Source: Isoetes taiwanensis (lineage: Eukaryota; Streptophyta; Lycopodiopsida; Isoetales; Isoetaceae). Taken from it: a stretch of DNA of 64,000 nt. Each line of letters starts with the position of its first letter. Positions within the stretch are counted from its first letter, which is position 1. The position numbers and the translations under genes were made by a program. The notes beneath the pieces are model-generated. The model saw nothing but the letters and a program-made list of their open reading frames with translations. It had not been told where the DNA came from and did no database searches. Shown here piece by piece: positions 1-11,200 of this stretch. Location of the stretch: contig JAJEKV010000113.1 of NCBI GenBank assembly GCA_021234155.1, positions 1,560,184 through 1,624,183 on the forward strand, given 5' to 3'.

Positions 1-3000
1 CCCGCAAGGTTAATGGCCATATTTCTCCATCCATGATATCTGGCGAAGAAGGGCATGGCCATGAGCCGCTAACTCTTCGGTCCATAATGATCACTCATTT
101 GCCGGATTTCGTCCCACTATGGTTTTGGTATATCTGGTAATCCCTAAACAGGTCAACCATAAACATTTCCGCAAACTTCACGCTATCGTGAAAAGAATAG
201 CGTTGCGGTCTCATCCTCTGGCATGATATGGTTTTGGCGAGAGCCCCTGGTCCGCCAATGCCGCGGAAACCGAAGGTCTCAATCACCTCGAACTTCCAGC
301 CATGTTAAATCGTTAATGCAAACCAGCAGAACATGATTTGGCCTTCGGCGAGTTTCATTGCGAGGTTCATCCATAAGATTCTTCTATGAGGATACCAAAC
401 CAAAATCCGGTACCCCGAATTCTCCGAAGATTGGTCGCAGAATATGTGTAATCTCTTTGTTCCTCGCTAGCGCCTTTTCATCCTCTCACGATGAAACTCT
501 TTACCTGGCGATCACTCTCCGCCCCAGTGGTAGTGTCGAGGAAAACATCACTTTGAAGTTCTTCCCTGAAAGGCGGTATTAAGAGCAAAGGATGGTGGAT
601 ATCCATGGCGATGCTGTGGCGATCGCGTTTTGGTAATCTCCATCCTGAAGAGTTCTGCAAACATCCCTTTAGATTTTAATCGGACTCAGAAAGCCGCGGT
701 CACAACCACAGTGGAAGAGGTGCGTGGAGTGCAATGCCGGAGAAGATCGTCTCATTTGTGGTAGAAGTGGTAAAGTCCCTGGTGAGAAACGAAGCGGACC
801 CACGCCTTTCTACCAGGAGTTCGTAGCGTTGAAACGAAGCGGGGCTTAAACCGCTGGGGAGGGGAGTAGCTTTGTTCTGAAACACCCGCTGTTGTGGGAG
901 CTTCCTGAGGGTCCCGGATGGAAACCAAAGGTAAAGTAAACACGTTCCGGTGGACTCGGTGACTTTCGCCGGAAGTCCGTTACGCGGGCTTTCTCTGGAC
1001 GCAGGCCCGGTAGCCAACAACGATGAAATGATGAAGACATGTAGGGAGTCGAGAACGCCACTTCAAAATAACGCGAAAACCCCGCCATAACCGCAACAGG
1101 ATCGAAGCTCGAGAATAAACAAAAGCGGTGGAAGCCATGTTCCACGGTTTACCGCCATTCTAATTAACCCGCAAAATAGTTGAAGCGATCGAGAAACCCT
1201 CGAGCGGAGCTTTTTCTTATTCCGAATACGAATTTCCGCGTTTTAGGCGAAGTTCCCGGCGATTAAGGAAAGTCAAAATAAAGCTTATTCGAATACAACA
1301 GATTTATTAATAGAGCCAAAACGTGGATCTGGCTCACATAGGGAAAGCGCACTTAAAATGATAATCTTTAAAAGTGAAACTTGGCTGCCTTCACTTTGTC
1401 GTGATTCCAAATTTCCTAGCCTGTTTCGAATGGCCAAATGCCTTCGATTAAAATATCCCGCAGAACGTATCTCATCGCCATGAGAGAAAACGGAGAGGTG
1501 AGCTGGCACAACCAGTAACTTCCGTCAAAGTTTATTCCAGCATTCCGGTTAAGACCATCGCCTTCACCTCAGTCAAAAGGTGCGTATTCCGGACACCTTC
1601 ATCGCTGGCTGGGCCAAAGTGCGCACCTCGAATCGAGGGTAAGCCGTATCCTGGAATAATACAATCGTCCACTGGTCGAAAGCGTCTCTTTTCTTTATGC
1701 GATTTTTTAGGCTGCTTTTGGTATTTTTGGGATTTATTTGGCCAAGCCCTGTTTTAAAACAAGGCCGAAATCTTTGCTTTTGCCTTTGATCCGCTTTCGT
1801 ACCTTATTTTGGCCTTTTGTTTGAAGATATTTTCATTCGAATAGTCACTAATCGCTTTCACTAAAAGCTCCGCTTCGTAGCGAACAAAACGTATTAATAA
1901 AAGCGAAGAACATCAAAGAAGCTCCATCAAGATTGTCCCGGCCGCGAGACCCATGCAGAAGGGTTATTAGCGATGATTGCCGCTACTCTTCAGCGATCGG
2001 CGGAAACCAAACGCGTTGGTCTTTTACCAGGGAACATCCTGAGTACGCGATCTCTACCCTGCAATGCCTTTGGTTTGAGTAATGTAATGTAGTATTTAGA
2101 TGAGTTTGTTTGTATTGGCACCATACGTTTCAGCGAAAGCCATCGAGCCGCATTTCACCCAGGCGTACTCTATCCCTGCTATCCCGCTGATTTCCTGGTA
2201 TCCTTATGTTGATGAAGCTTCTTTACTTAGAATGGCCTGCGCTGGGGAAACCCACGGCATCGGCAAGTATAAAAGGTTCCTAATTATTATCGAATAAGAA
2301 CCGCCAGCGGTAATAATCAATGATCTGGCCAACAGCAAACTTTCGCGCTACGCAATGAGCCGGAAAGGAGGAAGATGGAATGGGGAGAGTCCTTCGGGAA
2401 GGGCGAGGTGGACCATCAGGATTCTTTACCGGGGGGTCATCGATGAGGGTCCCGCTGAACGGGATATATAAGAAGCGCATGCCAAAAATAAAAGGCGCTG
2501 GCGAGCCACCACAGCCGCTTAAGGAACCAAAATAGAAGTGCTTTGGGAAGTGGTAAAGCGCCTGAAGAAGTTTAAAACCGAAACGAGAAACAAACCAAAA
2601 ACCTGGGCGAAGTGGAAAGCGGCGCGCGGCCCCTGCGTGCGTGGCTTTTCAGCCAGCGAAGGTGCGGGATAAGACCGTAGAGGATGGAACAAACAAATCT
2701 AATGGCAATGCTCAAGGTGAAGATATCGCTTGCGAATTCAGCGAGGGTTAATCAAGAATGGTGTTTGTTTACTCTTCAGGTTCAAAAATCATGCCATCAT
2801 TTAAATTAGCGATGTAATATGAGCAAACCTTTAATGGCGAAAGATCGCGAAATCGGCGAAAGTTCTTTTGCCGATGAATCAAAGGTATGACCTCGCTGAC
2901 TACTAATGAGGAAAAAAATGCGCATATCACTTTATACGTACTGGCGGTTCCTGGGGAAACCATGCCAGCTTAAAAGTTAAGTGAGATGAAGCAAAGAAAA

Positions 3001-6000
3001 CAACTAAGATATCTCTCTCTCAGGCTCAGCGCATCGTAATATCTCGACAGATTTATAGGCCAAAATGCTGCTGGCATAAATGCTTTACGTAAACTAATGG
3101 AGGGTTTAAAAATGGAAAGCTTTTATTTACAAAATCCAGTAAGGTTCATGCCGCAGGGAATAGGGCGGTGATATTCAACAACCAGATTTTATGGAAACGG
3201 AAAACCTCCTGTATCCGGTTAAATTCTGATACAGCTGAAGGCAACTCCTGAAAAGCGGGAAAGGCGGATATTGTGATGGAATGCCTTCGTAGATTCCGCG
3301 GGATTTCATGAATTTTTGCTTTGAATCTTAACCATGGGTGATGATATTTTACAATGATGCAATGAGGAGGTTGAATGATATGGAGTCACTGGCGGAGAAT
3401 GGAGTTGCTGACTGCATAATGAAGACTCCTGACTTGGTAAGGAGGGGTGGAGGAAGAAGAAATATCTTCATGTACTCTCAAACAAGAGATGCATACATGT
3501 CACTGTAAGACTTCTCAAGAAGATCCTCAAAAGACCGTATGGACACATAATAATCTGAGGCCTTTTTTCATGAATCTCTACCAAGTGGCAACAAAAAGAG
3601 AAGCCCACGCTCTTCAAGGCTGGACTTCACCACTATCCTGGCCAAGAGACTCTGACTACCAATAACATTTTAAGGTGAATGCTATTTTGATTTAACCATA
3701 CAAGGATCCGGATTGATGCAATGCGAGCAAGGAAATACCAAAGACTCCCATCAGACCATTTTTGAAGATATGGGCACCGGATTGTGATTATATTTTTGTT
3801 TATCTTCCGTTTTCTTTGTTCACTTCCATCTATGGGGATTGTGAGTAGAATATTATGATAGGTAGTATACTACCGATAGTATACATCAAGACTTATGTAA
3901 GTTTTAACTTTTGAATACAACAACACCTTTACCTCCAAAAAAAAAAAAAGATATTCAAAGAAAAATATGGAGATGATTTGAAGAAACCACAATACTTATT
4001 GGAACTAAAGGAAGGCAGGCCGTGGGAGGTCAGCCAAATACTTTCACGGTGCCAATGTTCCGCGCCTCTAATACCACACGGTTAAATCGGGTTGGTTCCA
4101 ACCAAATTTCTCGAGATGGCAGAGTAAGTTGTTTTTGTATTCCGAATATCCCTCAAGTACTTCCCACTGAGACATTCGCTTTCTCTCCAGATTTGGACCT
4201 CCAAAACGGGGAACATTCACCATGTTCGAAAGCAGCTCTCAATACCACATGACAACTGGTCCCATCTTAGCCTTCGTAGATGTGCGAGTATCGCTGTTTT
4301 GTATTCGAATACCGCAATTCTCCTTAATCGATATCGCTTCCGTGATTTGGGACTCCAAAACGAAATATCTACCCATGTTCTGAGCGCAGGATTTGAAAAG
4401 CAAAGGAAAAAATCTCCGAAAAGAAAAAAAAAAAGGATCCGACGCCCCAAAAGGAAATGACAATCATTGTGTATGAAATGCGTATTTCACAGATATGGAT
4501 ATACTAGAAAGGCTAATGCAAAGGTTGTCGATAAAGAATTTACACTCAAGAAATGTCCAAGGAGCTCCACAAGAACGCTTCACTTTGTTTTTGTCGGTAG
4601 GAGAGAAGTGTAGTCTCGAAAAACACCGGCTTACACGTTAGCAGTAAAGTGTATTCCGTATCACACTTTTGGCTTTTCGTGGTGTGAGCCAAAATGTATT
4701 CCTAATACACTTTGATCTACAGCTTTTGAATAGTTCTTTCTTGTTGCTTTCCTTTAGTTTCTTCCTTCTTAACGCTTGTGCGGTATTACAACCTTTAAAA
4801 TGTCAGTCATCACATGTCAAACCTCGGGCTTAATGGAACAATTAAATGTTGATACCGGGAAAGGTGCAAAGAGCTTTATCCCCGCCGCTTAACCTCGCAC
4901 GGTAAAGGATTGTCCAAGATGCCTCAAATCTTTTGAAGGTCAGTATGCTGATTTGTTTTTATATTGTTGTTTTTATTGTTACAGACGCTCTTTTTGCGCA
5001 GCAAAAAGAAAACAAAGACCGCCGGAGGGCTTCATGCACTTGGTCGACAAATACAGAAGAGAGGACCGGGCTTTACGTGCTGTTCCGGATTCCTCGAGCC
5101 CTCCGACACGTAAAGGTTTACAATGTTCGATCAAAATAACCTATTCTCTATTGTACATGGTGATTGCACCAAATTAATTCGAATCAATAAAGCCCCAAGA
5201 TTTGCATTCTGGCAGTATCGCATCTTCCATATGGATTCGCTTCAAAGATACCTCGCCACGACGACTCACCCATTTAAAACTCGAAGTTTAATGCTTTCAC
5301 GACGGCATAAGGCGATTACCACGGGCAAAACATTGAGGTTGGTCGTGATTCCACTCAAGTAATCCTACCAGGAAGTCGGGTTTAAAATCATTTTGGTTCC
5401 CCTATGCCGGGTTATGAAAACATGGTTTGGTAGCACTTATTCGAATACATATGTCCTTATATTTGTTTTAAGTTCTTTTCCTTTAGTAACACCCGCGAAA
5501 GCAATGTTAGGAGTTTCTTATTCCGAATACGTGCCTTCCAACAGATTTCTAACTTCTCTTTCTTTTTTGTTCTTAAGGTACAAAACAAATATAAATACCG
5601 CATGAGGCCCTAGACCGCTGGAGTAAAGTCGAATATCTCCACGCCGCTTATTGGAGTTTTGATGTGGAACGGCAACGGAACACTTCAAATACGCTAGCCG
5701 CGTCGTAACTTTTCAACGGTTGGAGTTTCCAAATGGGTTTTGCGTGGTCGCTAGACCTCAAAGTGCACAAGGAAGAATAGTGAATCACTATCGGGGTTAC
5801 GGTTGATTAACCATCTTCTGACATGTTCTCAGCCCGATTGGGTGCCTGGATGCATTTTCGCTCGCATAACTATTGCTTGTGTACTAAAAGGGCCGTGAAT
5901 CGTAGCACTGGAGCATTGATAAGGAGGCTGCCACCATTAAAATGAGACTTGCCGCTTTTACCAACTCTACCGCATCGAATCAAGAGTTGGGGCAAAGTCT

Positions 6001-6560
6001 AATTTCTGATTTTGCTAAGATGACATCATCGGAACATACCTCCCTTTACAAGTTCCTTAGATGACGGCTACTTTTGCGAAGTTGAAAGAAGTAGCTCTTT
6101 AAGCCCATACCGAATCAACTAACACCGAGAAGCCTCGCAAGTCACCGGAAAACGGTGAGAAGATACAAACCCACCGCGCAGAGCAAAGAAGAAAATGAAG
6201 AAGACTACAATTTAGATCTCCGACGGACCTTTTGTCAGGTTAATTACCGATATTTATTATTGATTGCCATTACGATGTAACAAAAACAAGAAAGAAATTA
6301 TTATTGTTATTTTTACTAAATTTGTGTTTTTTATACATCCACCTATAAATAATTTTGTAGTCATGTCTCAATTTTGCTATTTTCAATGCTTCACTCCAAA
6401 AACGAAAGTCATGTCCAAAACATACCCCAAAACTAGGCCCAAAAAACCGATAATCCTCAAACTTTAAACCTCTCTTAAAAAAGCCCACTTTTAGAATGAC
6501 GTGTTTTTTTCTAAAGAATCTTTCAACGGAGTGCCGCAACACTCGCCCCTTTAATTTGCA
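1..6560. other. Unassigned, probably old repeat-derived DNA
   Basis: No open frame here reads as a protein family I recognise; all frames are short and stop-rich. The base composition looks less AT-rich than the rest of the window. A short palindromic motif of the form TATTC(C)GAATA recurs at about 1,217, 1,285, 4,137, 4,301, 5,438 and 5,518, with degenerate forms at 4,651 and 4,696. There is a run of 13 A at 3,938-3,950. I see no LTR pair, RNA gene or splice-consistent gene. It could be an old, heavily mutated transposon. The assignment as repeat-derived is inference. Confidence 0.3.
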
Positions 6561-6718
6561 ACCTTGTTTATAACGTGAATCTACTATACTTCCCCGGTCG
6601 CTTCATTAAGTGAACTCCCCGATCCCTCGTCCACCTCTCATTTTCCCCATTGGCTATGATGGTCCCTCGTGGCGCGGGTAACACCTCGGTAGCAGCAAGC
6701 TCCCTTCAAGCATTGATT

Positions 6719-6907
6719 TTACGCCATGTCCTCGGGTTTGTTCCATTCTTGTGATCTTGTCAGGTGAATCCATTGTCCATTTGTTTCATCTATGCTTGTA
6801 TATTGCGCTTGCTCCTGGCCTGTTCTGGCATTTAGATCTCTTATTAGTATCATTGGTCCCTGTTCCTTCCACTTCATCATGGTCTCCCCTAATTCTAACA
6901 GTTCTAG
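6719..6907 (-). pseudogene. LINE endonuclease-domain fragment
   Basis: The minus strand is open for about 62 codons and ends at a TAA at 6,719-6,721. It contains the peptide RDLNARTGQEQ, matching the GD(F/L)N block of the apurinic-type endonuclease domain found at the N-terminus of LINE ORF2. The usual G of that block is R here; the D and N remain. The peptide before it (ELGETMMKWKEQGPMIL) fits the beta-strand region preceding the block. The rest of the endonuclease and the reverse transcriptase are missing nearby, so this is a relic. The style of the motif suggests the same LINE clade as the fragments at 33,385 and 43,130; that link is inference. Confidence 0.6.
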
Positions 6908-6960
6908 TTTGTCACTAGAGGGTATATTTCCACAATAAAGCTAAAAAGTTTGCTAAATTT

Positions 6961-8215
6961 AGAATACAGGCTAATTTTTTTTTTATTTTTTTTTTGAAGG
7001 ACGTGAGGCTCTTTTTATTGACAAGAACAAAGGCACAATACACAATGCACAGACATGAATAAAACCCTAGTGGATAGGCTGACCCAACTAGTCAAAAACG
7101 CTCGTCTATGCATAAGAAGAACACCGTGAATACGTCTGCCAAATTATCTCTTTATTATCATCAGCTAGAGATGAGCAATGATAAGCTTTAGTGATCTTCC
7201 GTTGAGCACAATGGAGAAGCTGCTGATCAGAGATGTGTGCACCTTGGAAAATACACAAACGTCGCCTCTGCCAGATAGACCACAAAATCCAACTAGAAGC
7301 AAGATGAAATGCCCGCTTACACAAGTTAGGCCAAACAGGGGATAAAGTGCAAGTAGGATCTCCTGGCTAGTAAGAGACACACTGAAAAGAGTGAACAGCC
7401 ACTCCCAAGCAAGCCGTAGATGATCGCACAAGAAGAAGCAGTGTTCAATAGTTTCAACATGTTGGCCACAGAGAGGGCAACGATCTGAGACTCTAGGGTT
7501 CATCTTGTGAACCAAGACATTCACTCGAACACATCTATGGAGAATTTGCCATCGCAACGCTGACACTTTAGGGTGGAGCAATTTATCCCATGTCCACATC
7601 CAAACACTTTTCCACCGTGGTTGAGGAACCCAAGATGCCAATCTAAGGGATGGGGAAGAGGCTCACAATCTAAAAGCGACAGCACCGATGAAAAGAAACA
7701 AACTTTTCTCGCTTTTTAAGGCGTGCATCACATATCCAAATAGGCACATCGGTCCATGGTTGCTGCGACGTGGATGGCAAAAATCGACCACCCCAGCCCG
7801 TTTTTGCCGATCCCATCTATATAACGTAATCTCGCCCCAAAAGCCTCCCATGATAAAAGATGACCCGAATCATACCAAGCTGCAATCGTTAAAACCCCAG
7901 CTAGCCGCCAACGCCGTTGGGTCTTTGGATGTACAAGTGCACATAAAGGTTGTTGATCATGCATACCTTGCAGGGGAAGCCACCAGCATGACATTGACAA
8001 CGAAGCACAAGCTTGGGGATTAACATGGAATAAAGATCTACCGCATCCCAGGAAGCAAGTAGACCTTTAAGGAATGGGGAAGCATTTGGATATGGATGCA
8101 GAGGATACAACAAGGCCCATGGGAGAGTAGGCTTGATAGTTGTCTTGTGAAAGGGGAGACACTGCAGAAGTGATTGCCGCACCAACCTTAAGCCAGGAGA
8201 ATACAGACTAAATTT
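6961..8215 (-). mobile_element. 5'-truncated LINE (LINE-A) with target-site duplication
   Basis: A minus-strand non-LTR retrotransposon. Its 3' tail appears on the plus strand as a long T-rich run at about 6,975-6,996. It is bordered by a 14-bp near-perfect direct repeat, AGAATACAGGCTAA at 6,961-6,974 and AGAATACAGACTAA at 8,198-8,211, which is the expected target-site duplication. The body encodes the C-terminal part of ORF2: an inter-domain region (about 7,660-8,200) and a reverse-transcriptase zinc-binding domain (7,165-7,641). Everything upstream of this in ORF2 is missing, as is usual for 5' truncation during target-primed reverse transcription. The insertion lies at the left edge of duplicated unit A. 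Confidence 0.8.
7165..7641 (-). pseudogene. LINE-A ORF2 C-terminus, zf-RVT domain
   Basis: A 158-residue open frame matching the reverse-transcriptase zinc-binding (zf-RVT) domain of plant L1-type ORF2. Diagnostic pieces are the W-x-WDKLLHPKV start, HRCVRVNVLVHKMNP, the zinc ligands in CPLCGQHVETIEHCFFLC, and a downstream WS-x-W block read in an adjacent frame (7,106-7,324). The frame change near 7,300 and the stops toward the reverse transcriptase show the copy is dead. A close relative is read at 62,851-63,384 on the plus strand, with nearly the same zinc-binding block. No host function is implied. Confidence 0.75.
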
Positions 8216-11200
8216 GAATAGAAGGCCAAAAAGATTCGCAAGAAAAATAGATTTGAAATAGAGCAGATGACTCCTTCTGCCAAAACTGGTATAAAGTAAC
8301 AAATTTTTTTGAAAGATTATCACAATCTTCCAAAAGAGTCCTCCGGCACCTATTCTTACAAGAATTGCAAAATCTCGGTTCATGCTTATCAGATGCAAAC
8401 AATGTTTAGCTTATTGTAAAGCCTAAACAAATTTACTTCAGTTTCACGAATTGTTCAATTCTAAATCAAGAATCTGCAGATCAAACATGTACTGCCTTCA
8501 TCCCTCAAGTCCTGCTCTGATACCATGAACCAAAAGCTTCTGAATAGAATGTATTTCGTGAAGAATGAAAAAGATACAAGAGCATCTAGAATACTAACTA
8601 GACCTCATTAACTGAACGAAGGGTGATTGTGGCTTATAATGACATGCCACATCAGCAACAAATGACTCAGCATGTATAATCATTTATTCACATGGATAAC
8701 CTCTAATAATTGGATCTTTCTTGGTTCCTATAGGTCCTACCATCTTAAACAGCCACATTGGTTTTTTTGATACGTATAAGTCCTGCCATCTTCATGAATA
8801 TTTATCACAACACACAATAAAAAATAGCAACGATCTGAAGGATACAAATCGCTTACATGATTTAATTATGGTGGTTTCATAAAACTATCTTCTACTGCGA
8901 ATGTGCTAGTTAGGCTAGTTTTGTATCTATGGCGATATAACATACAAGAGAGAAATGCAGTGCGGCACTACGCTTGGTTGATTTTCATGAGTTATAATTG
9001 CTATCTTGTTGATTTTCATAAGTTGATTTTGGTATCTTGTGTGCTGCAAGACGTCGTCTTTAAGTATGCTACTTTGTTTTCAAATCCTTAGTTAATTTGA
9101 ATAATGTTGTAAACTGTACAAAGCTGTTTGCATATGCATTTAATAGCATTGATAACGTTTCAACTTTTACAATGAAGCCACTTAAGGTTCCTAAAGCTCT
9201 TTGTGGATGGAGAGTTTCTATAAACTCACACTCTAGAAATTTGCAACCAAAGAATCGCTAAATAATTTTAGGAATTTGCAACCAAAGACACCAAATAAAG
9301 CTATAGAAAAAAACTAGGAAATTCATTCTAAAAGAAGCAATTAATATAAAACGAAAGAACACATGCCCACCATCCGTTGGCATTTTTCATCTAGTTTGTT
9401 TCACCAAGTGTTTATAAGACAAAAAGTAAGAACCTTGTACAAGCAAGGTGGCCAAACTACAACCTTTATCAGAAAATGAGAAAATGAGTGTGGCAAGAAC
9501 TTTGGAATCATCCAACTTTTTCCTAAGCCCCCAGGCCGTCTAAAAACCTTTCAGTTCTAAGAAAAATTATATTATCAGACTTTTTTGAAATATAAATAAT
9601 TAGAGAGTTGGAGTGAGTTGAAGTTAAAGCTTGCCTGCAATAGTTTGTGGAAGCGGAACCAGTTCTTAGAGAGGATAAATTTTCCAAACTTGGCAATCAT
9701 AATTTCGTAGGAAAATGGACACCAAATGCAGACCACGTGAGCCAGACATGGGCTTCCAATCGTTTTCATATTCCTCTTCTGATTTTGCATCCTCTGTGTT
9801 TACCAATGCTACCATTCCAATGGATACAAAAAAAATAATCAGTCTCATTTTCTAAGGACAATTCTGGATCTAAACATAAAAATATTGGATTCAGCCGATG
9901 GTTGCTTGCCCAGATTCATCCGAATTGTGGAAGAGAGAAAAGGAAGAAATAGAGGGCGAAGAACAGAAAAATAAAGGTCGAAATTCAGAAGAAGTAAGAA
10001 GGGGCAAGAAAAACTGCGATGTGTGACTGCCAACTAACCGGTCTCGATCCACTGCCTTAGGCATGTCACCTTCTACTATAGAATATGCAAGGGGGTATTT
10101 TCGGCCATTTTGAATAGGGATCAATAATAGGGCAATGCCATACATCCAAAATTCATGTTCGATTGACTCGTCCGTCATGTTTTGCTTGCTTTAGCATTCC
10201 ATCTTGTTCAACCATTGCCCTAATCTATTGGTGTTTTGGAATGCCCTATTTCCTGGTCGAGAAGCTAGTGGTAGCCCCGTGCTTTTGGCAAAATATCAGG
10301 GTCCATAATTTCCATTTAACATTTTACCTACTACTTAACTATTGTTTATGATATTTCAATATTTTTTTTCCTTTCTTTGATGGCCTTTGCAACACTAAAT
10401 TAAGTATAATCTATAAATTCCATTTCTTCAGTCAAACAATGAATATTGTTTGTCTGCTTTTCCATTTCCTAAATCATCATTGCATAAATCTAACTATAAA
10501 TTAGGTATACTTATCTTGCACGAACTAAATGATCTAGAGGATTACATTTTCAATAACCATCTTTCACAAAATACATTGCTTTTAGTCAAACAATCTTGGA
10601 ACTGGAGGGGAATTTGGGGAGGTTTTCCGACCTTCTTTCACACTATTTTGAATTAACACACAATTCCCCTATGATGATTTTTATAAAAGAGAAATGTTCG
10701 CGACGGTCTTGGTCGCTTTAAAGTTTAAATGCTGTAAAAAAACGATTTACATATTTAATATTGTCAAATAAATAGATTTAGAAAATAGTTAAAAAGTTAT
10801 GTTTGTAAGAGGTCTTAAAAATAAATTCTTTAAACATATATAAAAGAACACAATTAGTGTATGCAACTACTTAATATAGTAGATGGATCTAATAATTTAC
10901 TTGCGTTTTTATTTTAACATGATAAACGTTAAAAAAAAAACTATCAATCTATGAATCACATTATATTTCACAAATTTATCTATATTATATATAAGTTGGT
11001 GCCTATAAATTTATTTTCTTATGTTTATTTTTTTGTAAGTTTCCAATTTCTTATTACTAGATTACTATTTTAAGTTGACTTTTATCAACCATCATGGACT
11101 GTTGTTTAATTATAATTTATCAAATCTTTATCATCATTGTTATTGACCATATATTAAAAAGTTATATCTCTATCATAATTGTTCTATATCATGTCGAAGT

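Noticed and set aside
700-1145. Overlapping minus-strand open frames of about 100 codons
   Set aside because: No family resemblance, no splice or start context, and frames overlap each other. Treated as chance openings in less AT-rich DNA.
8903-9091. 62-codon plus-strand open frame repeated at 34,350-34,538 as a small gene
   Set aside because: Conservation is explained by the segmental duplication; there is no codon-level sign of selection and no recognisable domain.
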